Below, one piece after another: positions 25,220 to 34,731 of a stretch of 64,000 nt of DNA. Position numbers and translations under genes: made by a program. Positions within the stretch are counted from its first letter, which is position 1; each line of letters begins with the position of its first letter. The notes beneath the pieces are model-generated. The model was not told the origin of the DNA, did not search any database, and was given only the letters and a program-made list of their open reading frames with translations. Source of the DNA: Glutamicibacter ardleyensis (lineage in GTDB: Bacteria; Actinomycetota; Actinomycetes; Actinomycetales; Micrococcaceae); contig NZ_BMKX01000001.1 in the NCBI RefSeq assembly GCF_014644555.1, forward strand, positions 830,640 to 894,639. The letters are read 5' to 3'.

Positions 25220-26173
25220 GTGCCACAGCGAAAAATAATTCCGGCTGTTCTTGGCGTCATCGCTGCCTTGGCAATGGTCTCGTGCACCGTACCTCCAACG
25301 ACCACGGAACCATCTAGTCCATCAGCCCACGAGTCGAAACTGGCCCCCTCGTCTCCCGCATCCCTTGCAGATCTAACCCCGCAAATGCTCAAATCCGCAA
25401 AGATTCCGTCGATGTGTGGCTTCCCAGCGGGAAAACTCGTCGACGGAGCGCTGCCTGCAAAACATCCGGAATACCCCAACGCGAGCGCTCCAACCCTTGC
25501 AGACTCGAAGCTCACCGTAGCCGCTGACCTCACCGGCGACGGGGTGAAAGAATTGGTCACGGCGTTCTACTGCGACAAGGGCGGCGTAGCGTGGCCAGCA
25601 CACATCCAGCTTTTTCAGAGCACAGCGCAGGGCATCGCCCCGCTGGGTAAGCCGTTCCAGATGGGTGATGTCAACGGCGGGGCACGCGGGATTCCCAGCT
25701 CTTTGAAAGTCGACGGCAAGAAATTGGTCATCGCTGACCGGGAACTTTTGACCACCGAGCCGGCCGCAGCTCCCAGCGGACAGATTAAGGCGACCTTAGC
25801 TTGGAACGGTAAGCAGTTAGTCGCCGAGTCCATAGAAGATTTGGCTGCGACAGACCGAGGAATCTTGGATCTCTCACTGGTCAACGGAACGTGGTGTCCA
25901 GGTGATGATGTCACCGCCGAGCATTCCCCTGGCTGCTTAGAAATTAAGTATCCTCAGGTCACCCATGCAAACGGTGACGTTGCAGTTCTCAACTTCTGGG
26001 TCAACAACGGTTTTACGACGTTGAACTACTCCGATGCACCGTTAGCCATGTTCTATGCACCGGGAACCAAAATTGCAGATCCTGCGAACCCGAACGTGCC
26101 GACCGGCCACTTGAACGAAGTGCGCATGTACAACAACCAGACTCAGGGATTTTACCTTCGCGAATCTAAATAA
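25220..26173 (+). CDS. Putative lipoprotein (LppP/LprE-like)
   Basis: A 317-residue exported lipoprotein. The signal helix ends in a lipobox MVSC with Cys at residue 22, followed by a Ser/Thr/Pro-rich linker. The mature part starts with CGFPAGKLVDG and has VAADLTGDGVKELVTAFYCDKGGV, a pattern I associate with LppP/LprE-type actinobacterial lipoproteins; the second half has no domain I recognise. GTG start with AGGGAA ahead. Function unknown. Confidence 0.75.
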   Translation: MPQRKIIPAVLGVIAALAMVSCTVPPTTTEPSSPSAHESKLAPSSPASLADLTPQMLKSAKIPSMCGFPAGKLVDGALPAKHPEYPNASAPTLADSKLTVAADLTGDGVKELVTAFYCDKGGVAWPAHIQLFQSTAQGIAPLGKPFQMGDVNGGARGIPSSLKVDGKKLVIADRELLTTEPAAAPSGQIKATLAWNGKQLVAESIEDLAATDRGILDLSLVNGTWCPGDDVTAEHSPGCLEIKYPQVTHANGDVAVLNFWVNNGFTTLNYSDAPLAMFYAPGTKIADPANPNVPTGHLNEVRMYNNQTQGFYLRESK

Positions 26174-26189
26174 GAGATAGTTAAAGCGA

Positions 26190-26227
26190 AGGCTGGACCT
26201 TGATTCAAAAGAGTCAGGGTCCAGCCT
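26190..26227. terminator. Bidirectional terminator between convergent genes
   Basis: Stem of about 17 pairs: AGGCTGGACC plus TTGATTC against GAGTCAG plus GGTCCAGCCT with two G-U pairs, and an AAAA loop. It lies between the lipoprotein gene (+) and the CoA transferase gene (-). Confidence 0.85.
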
Positions 26228-26241
26228 AAAGCGATCTTGAG

Positions 26242-27759
26242 CTACTTAGCTAAGCGCATATCACCGGTCTCGAAGAAGCGCTGATGCATGGCAAGCGCCT
26301 CACCCAACAGGTGTGGGGTGTGCTTGCCGTAGCTTTCTTTACGTGCGCGGTCGAAGTAGTCCTGCAACATCGGACGGTATTCGGGGTGTGCGCACTTGTC
26401 GATGATCAGCTGGGCGCGCTGCTTAGGTGAAAGTCCACGCAGATCAGCTAGGCCCTGCTCGGTAATCAGGATCATCGTGTCATGTTCGGTGTGGTCCACG
26501 TGGCTGGCCATTGGCACGATACCGGAGATCTTGCCACCCTTAGCCACTGAGGGGGACATGAACACCGACAGGTAACCGTTACGGGCAAAGTCACCCGAGC
26601 CGCCAATACCGTTCATCACATGGGATCCGAGCACGTTAGTGGAGTTGACGTTGCCGTAGATATCCGCCTCAATCATGCCGTTGAGCGCAATGCAGCCCAA
26701 CCGGCGAATGATTTCCGGGTGATTGGAAATCTCCTGAGCACGAAGCAAGATCCGCTCACGGTAGTGATCCACGTGCTTGTTGAACTCGTCGATACCATCG
26801 GCAGACAGCGAGAAGCTGGTGGCGGAGGCAAACTCGATGGTGCCGTCCTTGATCAGCTCCAACATCCCGTCTTGGATGACCTCCGTGTAGGCGGTTAGGC
26901 CCTTGTATCCGCCACGAGCCAGTCCGGCTAGTACGGCGTTGGCAATATTGCCTACGCCGGACTGCAATGGCAGTAGCTTCTCGGTCAGTCTTCCCTGGCG
27001 GATCTCATAGTCCAAGAAATCAAGTAGGTGATCTGCGATCTGGGTACTGGTCTCGTCTACCGGAGCGAAAGGGCTCAGACGGTCTGGCGCATCAGTTTCT
27101 ACGACCGCCACCACCTTGGTGACATCGATATCCATGTACTTCTGGCCGATGCGGTCACGTACCGTAGTCAGGTTAATTGGCTTGCGGTGTGGAGGCAGCG
27201 CGGTGCCGTAGTAGATGTCGTGCATGCCATCCATCGCGGCCGACTGCTGGGTGTTGACCTCGATGATGATCTGGTCTGCCATTTCCAGCCAAGTCTTATT
27301 GTTGCCAACCGAGCTGGAAGGGATCAGATCGCCTTCTGCGGTCACGCCGACCACCTCGACGATAGCTACATCGATCTTGCCGTAGAAGCCGAACCAGGCG
27401 TGCTGAGCGACGTGGGACAGGTGAATGTCCATGTACTCCATGTTGCCGTCGTTGATTCGCCGGCGTAGCTCAGGGTCAGACATATAAGGCAGGCGCAGGT
27501 TCATGCCCTCGGCCTTGGCGAGCACACCATCGAGCTCCGGTGCGGTCGAGGCGCCGGTCAGCACGTTGATCTTGAAGTCTTGTCCCTGAGCGTGCTGACT
27601 TTCCATCTGCGCGGCCAAGGCGCCAGGAACCGCTTTCGGGTATCCCGCACCGGTGAAGCCACTCATGGCCACCGTCATTCCGGGTTTGATAAAAGTTGCT
27701 GCCTGTTCTGCACTCATCAAACGATCGACAAAGGCCCGGTGGTGAATACGCTCGTGCAA
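26242..27759 (-). CDS. Acetyl-CoA hydrolase/succinate CoA-transferase
   Basis: About 505 residues of a class I CoA-transferase related to succinyl-CoA:acetate CoA-transferases. The N-terminal domain has VAMSGFTGAGYPKAVP, the second domain has LPLQSGVGNIANAVL and AYTEVIQDGMLELI, whose Glu is the likely nucleophile, then NGIGGSGDFARNGYLSVFMSPS and the late ITEQGLADLRGLSP motif. It interconverts acetyl-CoA/succinyl-CoA and their acids, useful in acetate metabolism. Start taken at the TTG at 27759 because AGAAGGGG precedes it; the ATG at 27807 lacks a ribosome binding site at proper spacing. Confidence 0.9.
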   Translation of the reverse strand: MHERIHHRAFVDRLMSAEQAATFIKPGMTVAMSGFTGAGYPKAVPGALAAQMESQHAQGQDFKINVLTGASTAPELDGVLAKAEGMNLRLPYMSDPELRRRINDGNMEYMDIHLSHVAQHAWFGFYGKIDVAIVEVVGVTAEGDLIPSSSVGNNKTWLEMADQIIIEVNTQQSAAMDGMHDIYYGTALPPHRKPINLTTVRDRIGQKYMDIDVTKVVAVVETDAPDRLSPFAPVDETSTQIADHLLDFLDYEIRQGRLTEKLLPLQSGVGNIANAVLAGLARGGYKGLTAYTEVIQDGMLELIKDGTIEFASATSFSLSADGIDEFNKHVDHYRERILLRAQEISNHPEIIRRLGCIALNGMIEADIYGNVNSTNVLGSHVMNGIGGSGDFARNGYLSVFMSPSVAKGGKISGIVPMASHVDHTEHDTMILITEQGLADLRGLSPKQRAQLIIDKCAHPEYRPMLQDYFDRARKESYGKHTPHLLGEALAMHQRFFETGDMRLAK

Positions 27760-27964
27760 AATAACCCCTTCTAAACTTCCTTTGTGATGCAGATCAGTAA
27801 CCCGCATCTCACCGGAACACTTTAGCCGGTATTTGCGGTTGATTTCACCGCAGCTAGGGCTTTTGCACGAGAGTTCAGAGTTTTAGCGACGAGCTGTCTT
27901 CAATTTGCGCTGACCGGTCTGGCCTTGACAGCTAATATGCAGTAATTTGACCCGCCTTGTTTAC

Positions 27965-28270
27965 TTATCCAAGGTCCACGTGAATTGCTTCACCAACGGC
28001 CTTTACCTTAAGCCTGCCACCCATCGCTTCAACATATCGCCGAAGTGTTGCCACCTGCACGCGGTCCAGATCCCCGGCTTCCATACGTGCAACCCGGTCT
28101 ACGCTGAGCTTCAGGGATGTTGCAAGCTCCACCTGGCTCAGCTGCGCGTCCTCGCGCATTTCGCGCAGCGAGAGCTTGCGAGACTCAATCTTCACCGAAC
28201 GTCGATGTTCGGCAACAGCCTCACGCTGGGCCTCAGTTAATACATCCGGATCCGCAAAAGCAAAGCCCAT
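27965..28270 (-). CDS. XRE-family HTH protein, antitoxin-like
   Basis: About 101 residues. The Cro/C1-type helix-turn-helix is LSLREMREDAQLSQVELATS followed by LKLSVDRVARMEAGDLDRV and a short tail RRYVEAMGGRLKVKAV. This tail is typical of antitoxins paired with HigB/RelE toxins, but no intact toxin gene is next to it. ATG at 28268-28270 with GGTGG ahead; a TTG nine codons earlier is possible. Likely autorepressor; orphan antitoxin or simple regulator. Confidence 0.75.
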   Translation of the reverse strand: MGFAFADPDVLTEAQREAVAEHRRSVKIESRKLSLREMREDAQLSQVELATSLKLSVDRVARMEAGDLDRVQVATLRRYVEAMGGRLKVKAVGEAIHVDLG

Positions 28271-28510
28271 GTGTTCCACCGTTCTTTCATTGTTCAAAGC
28301 TAGCTACTCTCATCTCTGAGATTAGGTGTGACCGGCGCATTTCCCAATGATTGTGACGGCCTTGGCGGGGGTCATTTGAATGAACAATGACCCAATGCGC
28401 GGTTACGCCTCTCCGCAGGGCTTTAGGAAGCAAAGGTGACTTGAGCAAAGTCTCAGATGTCATCCGAAAGTAGTATTGGAACTTGAATATGTATGAATCA
28501 TACTTAAGGC

Positions 28511-28813
28511 ATGAACGCGAATAAGACAGTTCATCAGGTAAAGCGCTCAACGCTACCGGTGATCATCTTGAATCAGCTAATGAATGAGCCAGCACATGGC
28601 TATGCATTGCTATCCAAACTCGAAGAACATGGTCTCACAGGGATCAAAAGCGGCACCCTCTACCCATTGTTGCGAGTGATGGAAGAGTCCGGAGATATCG
28701 TCTCGGAATGGGAAATCACCGACCGCGGCCCAGCACGCAAGACCTTCAGGATCACCAGTCAAGGCCAAACAACTCTGCAAGAAGTTCGAACCTGGCTACG
28801 CCAGATAACCTAG
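28511..28813 (+). CDS. PadR-family transcriptional regulator
   Basis: A 100-residue short PadR protein: winged helix VIILNQLMNEPAHGYALLSKL, the signature GIKSGTLYPLLRVMEESGDI, and RGPARKTFRITSQGQTTL. PadR repressors of this size often control their own operon with a membrane partner. The next gene, 9 bases downstream, encodes a HAAS-type membrane protein, the usual partner. Confidence 0.9.
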   Translation: MNANKTVHQVKRSTLPVIILNQLMNEPAHGYALLSKLEEHGLTGIKSGTLYPLLRVMEESGDIVSEWEITDRGPARKTFRITSQGQTTLQEVRTWLRQIT

Positions 28814-28822
28814 GAGAAAACG

Positions 28823-29206
28823 ATGAAAAGCACTAAAGACTATCTCGCCGAGCTTCGTTTTAATCTCTCACTACGGAATCTGGACGTCGCCACCATTCGT
28901 GACATTGTGCGCGAAGTTGAAGCAGAGAGCAGCAACTACGACGAAGCTACAGCTAGCTTCGGAAGCCCCGACGAATATGCGGATTCCTTTCCCAAGAAAG
29001 CTACCCCCAAGGGCCACCAAACATTCATGATCATCGGAGTGGTCTTGGGAATCTTGTGGCCACTGCTGCAACTTATCCTTCGCGACCGAACTGCCGGGAG
29101 CATGAGTAATTGGGCAGTCACGTGGCTACCTGCATTCGGATTCGTAGCGCTGGGGATCATCATTGATTTCTCACGCGCTATCGCACGTTCGCGCAAGAGT
29201 CGTTAA
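28823..29206 (+). CDS. HAAS-domain membrane protein, PadR partner
   Basis: A 127-residue protein: N-terminal helical HAAS-like domain (DYLAELRFNLSLRNL, IRDIVREVEAE, FGSPDEYADSF) followed by two membrane helices (IIGVVLGILWPLLQLI and WLPAFGFVALGIIIDF) and a basic tail. In characterised relatives such proteins are encoded with PadR regulators and act in envelope signalling. GGAG precedes its ATG; translational coupling to the PadR gene is likely. Confidence 0.82.
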   Translation: MKSTKDYLAELRFNLSLRNLDVATIRDIVREVEAESSNYDEATASFGSPDEYADSFPKKATPKGHQTFMIIGVVLGILWPLLQLILRDRTAGSMSNWAVTWLPAFGFVALGIIIDFSRAIARSRKSR

Positions 29207-29209
29207 ACG

Positions 29210-29255
29210 TCAAAGGGTGATGCACTCCCCTTGCGGAGAATGCATCACCCTTTGA
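29210..29255. terminator. Bidirectional terminator after the PadR/HAAS pair
   Basis: 15-base perfect arms TCAAAGGGTGATGCA and complement, with a smaller CTCC/GGAG hairpin inside the loop. It lies between the HAAS gene (+) and rplI (-). Confidence 0.88.
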
Positions 29256-29277
29256 ACAGAGGTGAGTCTAAAAAGAC

Positions 29278-29736
29278 TTACTTCTTGGCTGCAGCAACAA
29301 CCTGAAGCTTCAGGTTTGCAACAACGTCCTCGTGTACGCGAACGGTTGCGGTGTAGTTGCCAGTCGACTTGATGTGGTCGTTGACCTCAACGTTGCGCTT
29401 GTCGATCTTGCCTAGGCCAGCAGCTTCAACCGCAGCAGCAATGTCTGCGGTCTTCACGGTGCCGAACAGGCGGCCGTTGGTGCCAGCCTTCATGGTGATT
29501 TTCACCGGCTGGGACTTCAGCTTCGAAGCAAGTGCCTGAGCATCCTCAAGGTTTGCTACGGCGCGAGCAGCGCGAGCAGCCTTGATGGACTCAACCTGCT
29601 TCTCGCCACCCTTGGTCCATACGAGTGCGAACCCGCGTGGAAGGAGGTAGTTACGGGCGTAGCCGTTCTTTACCTCAACAATGTCGCCTGCAGCACCCAG
29701 ACCGGATACTTCGTGAGTCAGAATGATCTTTGCCAT
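29278..29736 (-). CDS. rplI: 50S ribosomal protein L9
   Basis: A 152-residue bL9 protein. The N-terminal rRNA-binding domain is [20 protein letters not shown] with [16 protein letters not shown], then the long connecting helix and the C-terminal domain with [16 protein letters not shown]. Last gene of the rpsF-ssb-rpsR-rplI operon; 17 bases separate it from rpsR. Confidence 0.98.
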   Translation of the reverse strand: MAKIILTHEVSGLGAAGDIVEVKNGYARNYLLPRGFALVWTKGGEKQVESIKAARAARAVANLEDAQALASKLKSQPVKITMKAGTNGRLFGTVKTADIAAAVEAAGLGKIDKRNVEVNDHIKSTGNYTATVRVHEDVVANLKLQVVAAAKK

Positions 29737-29753
29737 TTTATATCCCCTCTTCC

Positions 29754-29993
29754 TTAGCCGCGGCCAGCGCCGGAGTAAGGCAGCAGGGCTACTTCACGTG
29801 CGTTCTTGATAGCCTGTGCGATCTTGCGCTGTTCCTGAACCGATACGCCGGTCACGCGACGAGCGCGGATCTTTCCGCGATCAGAAATGAACTTGCGCAG
29901 CAACGCTACGTCCTTGTAGTCGATGACAGTGATGTCAGCGGCCTTCAAGGGATTGGACTTTGGTTTGGGCTTACGGATTTCAGCCTTAGCCAT
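29754..29993 (-). CDS. rpsR: 30S ribosomal protein S18
   Basis: A 79-residue bS18. The core [18 protein letters not shown] and [19 protein letters not shown] is fully conserved. There is no N-terminal zinc-ligand cysteine, so it is the zinc-independent (C-minus) form; a second S18 paralogue is common in actinobacteria but is not in this window. Binds S6 in the small-subunit platform. Third gene of the operon. Confidence 0.98.
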   Translation of the reverse strand: MAKAEIRKPKPKSNPLKAADITVIDYKDVALLRKFISDRGKIRARRVTGVSVQEQRKIAQAIKNAREVALLPYSGAGRG

Positions 29994-30055
29994 CGTGGAG
30001 CTCCTTAGGTTTGGAGCCCGCAGAGAGATCTGCGGGATGGTGAATAAATAGTTTT

Positions 30056-30646
30056 TTAGAAAGGTGGTTCGTCGCTGCCTGGGTTGCCCCAGCCACCGCC
30101 GCCACCGCCGCCGTTGTTACCGCCGGTGCTCCACGGGTCGTTGGATGGAGCATTCCATCCGCCGCCCTGCTGTGGCTGCTGCTGTTGCTGCGGCTGTGCT
30201 TGTGGGGCATTTTGCTGCGGAGCGTTGGAGAATCCTCCACCGCCACCGTTGTTGCCAAAGCCGCCCTGGCCACCGCCGGAGCGCTGGGTACGGGTTACCT
30301 TGGCGGACGCAAAGCGGAGCGACGGGCCGATTTCATCGACCTCGAGCTCCATGACGGTGCGACGTTCGCCTTCCTTGGTGTCATACGAACGTGAGCGCAG
30401 ACGACCCTGGGCGATGACTCGCATGCCCTTGGTGAAGGTCTCCGCAACGTTCTCTGCAGCCTCACGCCATACCGATGCGCGCAAGAACAGGGCTTCCCCG
30501 TCCTTCCACTCATTGGACTGGCGATCAAAGGTGCGAGGAGTCGAAGCGATCGTGAAGTTCGCTACGGCTGAACCGGACGGCGTGAAACGCAGCTCCGGAT
30601 CGGCGGTCAGGTTTCCGATAACGGTAATAACAGTCTCGCCTGCCAT
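30056..30646 (-). CDS. ssb: Single-stranded DNA-binding protein
   Basis: A 196-residue SSB. N-terminal OB fold: [51 protein letters not shown], and [17 protein letters not shown]. This is followed by a low-complexity Gly/Gln/Asn/Pro-rich linker (about residues 125-190) and the conserved acidic C-terminal tip DEPPF that recruits repair and replication proteins. ATG with AAGGAG at 6 bases. Its place between rpsF and rpsR is the usual bacterial arrangement. Confidence 0.98.
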   Translation of the reverse strand: MAGETVITVIGNLTADPELRFTPSGSAVANFTIASTPRTFDRQSNEWKDGEALFLRASVWREAAENVAETFTKGMRVIAQGRLRSRSYDTKEGERRTVMELEVDEIGPSLRFASAKVTRTQRSGGGQGGFGNNGGGGGFSNAPQQNAPQAQPQQQQQPQQGGGWNAPSNDPWSTGGNNGGGGGGGWGNPGSDEPPF

Positions 30647-30700
30647 TGACTCTCCTTAGTCAGAATGAACGTTTGTCGTACAACGAAAGTGCAAGCGTAA

Positions 30701-30997
30701 TTAAACGCGAGCCTCTTCCGGACGGGTGACCTTGTGACGCAGGATCAGCTCGTTGATCTTGAGCAGACGCTCAAGCTCGGACGAAGTAGCTGGATCCGCG
30801 GTGTAGTTCACCACGATGTAGATGGCTTCTGCCTTCTTCTGGATCTCGTAAGACATCTTGCGACGTCCCCAGATATCGACCTTGTCGATCGTTCCACCGT
30901 TTGAGCGAACAACTTCGAGGTACTTCTCGAGAGTTGGCTCTACGGTGCGGTCATCGACCTCTGGATCGATGAGGACCATAAGTTCATAAGCACGCAT
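30701..30997 (-). CDS. rpsF: 30S ribosomal protein S6
   Basis: A 98-residue bS6: [16 protein letters not shown], the central [19 protein letters not shown] and the C-terminal [12 protein letters not shown]. Start chosen at ATG 30995-30997 because AAAGGAGGTG lies 9 bases ahead; the longer reading is not conserved. First gene of the rpsF-ssb-rpsR-rplI operon, whose leader lies between 30998 and about 31130. Confidence 0.97.
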   Translation of the reverse strand: MRAYELMVLIDPEVDDRTVEPTLEKYLEVVRSNGGTIDKVDIWGRRKMSYEIQKKAEAIYIVVNYTADPATSSELERLLKINELILRHKVTRPEEARV

Positions 30998-31172
30998 GTG
31001 AACCCACCTCCTTTGGGCTAAACGGTCGCGGCATTTCCGCAACAGGAGGTTCTTGCGTTATCCATGCACCGCGGCACCCAAGTTTCGGGCGTGCAGTAGC
31101 ACAGACCTTCCAATCCTACCCGAGATAAGTGCAATGACAGAACCCTAGGTGTCCTAGATCATGCACTGAATT

Positions 31173-33263
31173 TCATTGAGCATTCATCGCCGATTCAAGA
31201 CGTTCCCCAAACACTGTGGCCAGAGTGCGCATGTAGGTATCGGAGATGTGGTGCTTATCCCGGTAGACCAGCACATTGCCTATCACCGACGGACAGCGCT
31301 CGTCGATACAAAATTGATCACTGAAATCCAAGACCTTCACCCGGGGCTCGTGTTTCGCCGCCTGCTTGGTGACGTCCCCCGATTCGAAAGCTACCGCTTT
31401 ATCGAAGCTGCAAGCCTCGGGCTCTGCCGAATGTTCTTCCACGCAATCACGGGCATATTCATCCTTGGGCGGCCGCGGAGTATCAACCACCGCATACACT
31501 GGCAAACCGGCATCTTCTAGTTTGCTCCACTGCTGCGCATAACCTTGCGCAGCGTCTGCCACAAAGCTGGCTCCGGCCCAGTTCGCGGCAACCACCGCGT
31601 TTATATCGTCCCTGCTTTTAAGCCTCTCCAGAGTCTGCTTGTTGGCTTCGGCGCAGTTGATGCCCCCGTCGCGTTCTGCGGTGCGTTCCGTAGCGCTAAA
31701 CGGACAAGAGTTCTTCAAGTACGTGACAACTTTCCAGCCCCGCTCTTTGGCATGTTCGGCTAACGCTTCGAACCAGTGAGCTGCGTGGGAGTCGCCGACC
31801 AGCGCCACCGTGAAGCTGGCGTTTTTGCTCCCGAATTCGCATTCTTTGATCTGCGTTGATTGCGGATCCTGGACACACTCACCCAAATCCGGTTGATCAT
31901 CCTCGGCCGTGGCAGGCACCGGGATGATCTGCGTGGTCTCCGGAAGGTATGCCGGAGCTCCGGAGCCCACCGAAGCGGCACCAAAACCTGCCGGTGGATC
32001 CTGGATTAGCTGGGCGACTGCCTGCTGATCCTTTTCGATGCTTTCTCGTTGCGCGATACCAGGTATGAGTGCAGTTCCTGCCACTACTGCAACCGCTGCT
32101 GCACCGGCAACCAGCGAAAGCTTCGCCGAGCCGGCTAACGGCTTAAATTGCCGTGCCGGCGACTCAACAAACTTCAAGCTCGCCCAGGCCAAGAGCAACG
32201 ACCCAGCCAACAGGGCCAGCGTTTGAATCGGGTTTGGATCATGACCCAGAAGATGGGTGACAAAGACGATCAGTGGCCAATGCCAGAGATAGAGCGAGTA
32301 GGAAGCCAAGCCGATCCATTGCACCGGTTTCCACTGAACCAGTAAGTGCAAAGAACCAAGCCCACGAGTATTGCCCGCAATAATAATTGCCACACAGCTG
32401 AGCACCGGTAGGGCTGCGGCAATTCCGGGGAACACCGTCTGCGCATCATAGGTCAGCGCAGCGCCCAGAATCGAGACCAAGGAAATGAGCACCAGAGTAT
32501 TTCGCACAGCCGCCGAACTGGTCCATCGGGGAAGGGTGAAAGATCCGTTTGCGTGTGCATCCATCAGTACAGCGAGCAGTCCGCCAACGGCTAACTCCCA
32601 GATGCGGGTGGTGGTGATGAAATATCCGGCAGCATCACCGGAGTATCCCGTGTAGATCGAGTAGCCCAAAGAGATCAGCGCGATAATCATAAAGCTGAGA
32701 AATATGACCCGCCGTCGGGAAGCAAACCGGTCAGTTCGTGGGCCCGGAAAATTTTGCTTAACCAGCACACAGACGACGAGCACTATCAATGGCCAGAAAA
32801 GGTAAAACTGTTCTTCGACTCCGAGTGACCAGAAATGCTGAAGTGGACCGGCGGCTTCTTCGGCGGCCAGATAATCAACCGCATCAGCTGCGAGCACCCA
32901 GTTCTGCACGGAAAAGGCGGAGGCGAGCGCTTGAATCCCCAGAGTCCCCCACAGAGTCTTAGGCAGAATCAGTAGTCCGGCAACAATCACAACAACAATG
33001 ACCAGCATCGCGGCGGGCAAGATTCTGCGTGCTCGGCCGGCAAAGAACGAGGCAAGATTCACCGTTCCGGTGCGTTGTGCTTCGCGCAGTAAATGTGAGG
33101 TGATCAGAAAACCGGAAATGACGAAGAAGATATCCACGCCGATATACCCACCTGGGAGCACACCTGGCTCTAAATGGTAAGCAACCACCAGCAGGACCGC
33201 TAAGGCGCGTAGCGCCTGAATTTCGGGCCTGAAATTTTTGATGTTTGCCGGTGCTGAACTCAT
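31173..33263 (-). CDS. OatA-like acyltransferase with SGNH domain
   Basis: A 696-residue membrane protein in two parts. Residues about 1-390 form an acyltransferase-3 domain with ten to eleven helices (EIQALRALAVLLVVAYHL at the start, GGYIGVDIFFVISGFLIT, EEQFYLFWPLIVL). After a further single helix comes an extracytoplasmic SGNH hydrolase-type domain with the nucleophile block VALVGDSHAAHWFEAL and a later block near DKHHISDTYM that should hold the Asp-His pair. Such proteins O-acetylate peptidoglycan or surface glycans outside the cell. Monocistronic on the minus strand. Confidence 0.9.
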   Translation of the reverse strand: MSSAPANIKNFRPEIQALRALAVLLVVAYHLEPGVLPGGYIGVDIFFVISGFLITSHLLREAQRTGTVNLASFFAGRARRILPAAMLVIVVVIVAGLLILPKTLWGTLGIQALASAFSVQNWVLAADAVDYLAAEEAAGPLQHFWSLGVEEQFYLFWPLIVLVVCVLVKQNFPGPRTDRFASRRRVIFLSFMIIALISLGYSIYTGYSGDAAGYFITTTRIWELAVGGLLAVLMDAHANGSFTLPRWTSSAAVRNTLVLISLVSILGAALTYDAQTVFPGIAAALPVLSCVAIIIAGNTRGLGSLHLLVQWKPVQWIGLASYSLYLWHWPLIVFVTHLLGHDPNPIQTLALLAGSLLLAWASLKFVESPARQFKPLAGSAKLSLVAGAAAVAVVAGTALIPGIAQRESIEKDQQAVAQLIQDPPAGFGAASVGSGAPAYLPETTQIIPVPATAEDDQPDLGECVQDPQSTQIKECEFGSKNASFTVALVGDSHAAHWFEALAEHAKERGWKVVTYLKNSCPFSATERTAERDGGINCAEANKQTLERLKSRDDINAVVAANWAGASFVADAAQGYAQQWSKLEDAGLPVYAVVDTPRPPKDEYARDCVEEHSAEPEACSFDKAVAFESGDVTKQAAKHEPRVKVLDFSDQFCIDERCPSVIGNVLVYRDKHHISDTYMRTLATVFGERLESAMNAQ

Positions 33264-33383
33264 GTTCTTTGATCAGACCAGTTCCCGGTGAACAGCAGGT
33301 AATCACCGGGCATCCGCAAGCAAAACTACAAGTGGGAAACTCGTGGGTATCCGACATGTGCCACGAGGAATACCTGAATAGAA

Positions 33384-33875
33384 CTATCCCAAAAGTTTTC
33401 TATTTGCCGAGGAGAGCGGATATTTGGCATCAAATTTGGGATCTATGCGCAATCGGAAGACCACTTCGAGCAGTAACCGGCCCACTCCCCAATAGACAGG
33501 TATGAGCAACCAGATGTACCAGCCGAATTGTCCAACCGTGGCGAGAATCAGGGTTGCGAAAGTGACCAGTATTCCCAGCCCTCGAAAGATTAGGACTATT
33601 CCCTGGGTGGCAGAATCTCGACGCTCTTGATCAACTCGTGTACGAGTTTCTAATCCGTCGACGGCTTCTGAGAAGTGTGGGGTCTGCACGCTGATAAAAA
33701 GTTCACCAACCTGCACGTCCAACGCCTTAGCGATCAGCGAGATTGTTTCCAAGCTGGCATCGCTGCCGGCTTCGAGCCGCTGAACAGTTCTAACAGTGAT
33801 GCCGCTTTCCGTAGCCAGACGTTCTTGCGTCCAACCTTTAGCGCGGCGAAGTTCTGCAATCCGTGATTCATTCAT
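33384..33875 (-). CDS. XRE-type HTH protein with membrane helices
   Basis: About 163 residues. N-terminal Cro/C1 helix-turn-helix (IAELRRAKGWTQERLATESG and ITVRTVQRLEAGSDASLETI, LIAKALDVQVGELF), a charged linker, then two adjacent membrane segments (IVLIFRGLGILVTFATLILATVG and YIWLLIPVYWGVGRLLLEVV). The layout suggests a membrane-anchored DNA-binding regulator. Start set at ATG 33873-33875 by conservation of the HTH start; no Shine-Dalgarno is visible, so it may be leaderless or start upstream. Confidence 0.75.
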   Translation of the reverse strand: MNESRIAELRRAKGWTQERLATESGITVRTVQRLEAGSDASLETISLIAKALDVQVGELFISVQTPHFSEAVDGLETRTRVDQERRDSATQGIVLIFRGLGILVTFATLILATVGQFGWYIWLLIPVYWGVGRLLLEVVFRLRIDPKFDAKYPLSSANRKLLG

Positions 33876-34040
33876 GCAAGTGACACTACTGGCGGCAGAC
33901 ACGTAAGCACCACGACATGACCCCGACACTCACCCGACAACAAGCCGACACCTTTGACTTTACGGGGTTTTCAGTCTATTTACCGGACAAGAAAGACATA
34001 TGCCCTCGAAGGCATGTTCCTTGGTTCTCAGAGAGTGACT

Positions 34041-34592
34041 CTACGAGCTACGGTTTTGTTTCTCCCGGATTAGATCCAAAGCGAGTACCGATCCGATGAC
34101 CGCCTGACGTTGCCCAACATTTAGATGGGAAGCGATCTGCAGTGCGTAGGTGGACTTACCTAATAACGCATTGCCCATCCCCGACCACTCACGGGTAACG
34201 CTGGCCATCTCTCCGGTGGAACCGGTGATCTGGAAATTAAAGTCCCATACGCTACCGAGCAAATCCAGCTCTTCGCCCTGCATGGAAATGGTGACTCGTG
34301 TCTTGAAGAAAGTAACGCGCTTGACCAGACTCGCCAACGGAACGCTCTGCCCGTCTAGAATTTCAAAACGGTCGCGACCCATAGTCATGGTGTCCTTGAC
34401 CTGAACGACCGGATTGTCCGGTCCGTCAAATACTGTCAGTTGCCGCGCGCCAGCAAACATACGTCCGAGCGCACTTCCTCCGGTTTCAACATGGGCAACT
34501 TGCCCACCGGAACCATCTAAGATGGCAAAATCATTTTTCGAAATATTCTTAGTCTGCTGAAAAACGAGAACGTCCTGATTGAAGATCGACAT
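34041..34592 (-). CDS. Phospholipid scramblase/LURP-one-related protein
   Basis: A 183-residue protein with the 12-strand Tubby-like fold pattern of the LURP-one/scramblase-related family: VFQQTKNISKNDFAILDG at the start, DTMTMGRDRFEILDGQ in the middle and FNFQITGSTGEMASVTREWS near the end, finishing with a hydrophobic helix-like ALQIASHLNVGQRQAVIGSV. Function in bacteria is not established. ATG at 34590-34592. Single gene between an HTH gene and an aminopeptidase gene. Confidence 0.72.
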   Translation of the reverse strand: MSIFNQDVLVFQQTKNISKNDFAILDGSGGQVAHVETGGSALGRMFAGARQLTVFDGPDNPVVQVKDTMTMGRDRFEILDGQSVPLASLVKRVTFFKTRVTISMQGEELDLLGSVWDFNFQITGSTGEMASVTREWSGMGNALLGKSTYALQIASHLNVGQRQAVIGSVLALDLIREKQNRSS

Positions 34593-34681
34593 GCAAGCGA
34601 TTATGCCATCCAGAACTTCGACAAGCCGAGTAATACTTTTGTACGTGTAGTTCCGCTAGTCGTCTTAAGTTCCGAAACTTT

Positions 34682-34713
34682 AGGAGCCCAGGTTCAAAAG
34701 CTTCTGGGCTCCT
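34682..34713 (-). terminator. Terminator after the M18 aminopeptidase gene
   Basis: Ten-base arms AGGAGCCCAG and CTGGGCTCCT around a 12-base loop, about 19 bases past the aminopeptidase stop on the minus strand. Confidence 0.75.
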
Positions 34714-34731
34714 TTCGGCTTTTCGTGACGC

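Noticed and set aside
30998..31130. S6:S18-binding leader motif upstream of rpsF
   Set aside because: Leaders of this operon often carry it, but I could not identify the paired structure with confidence in this sequence.
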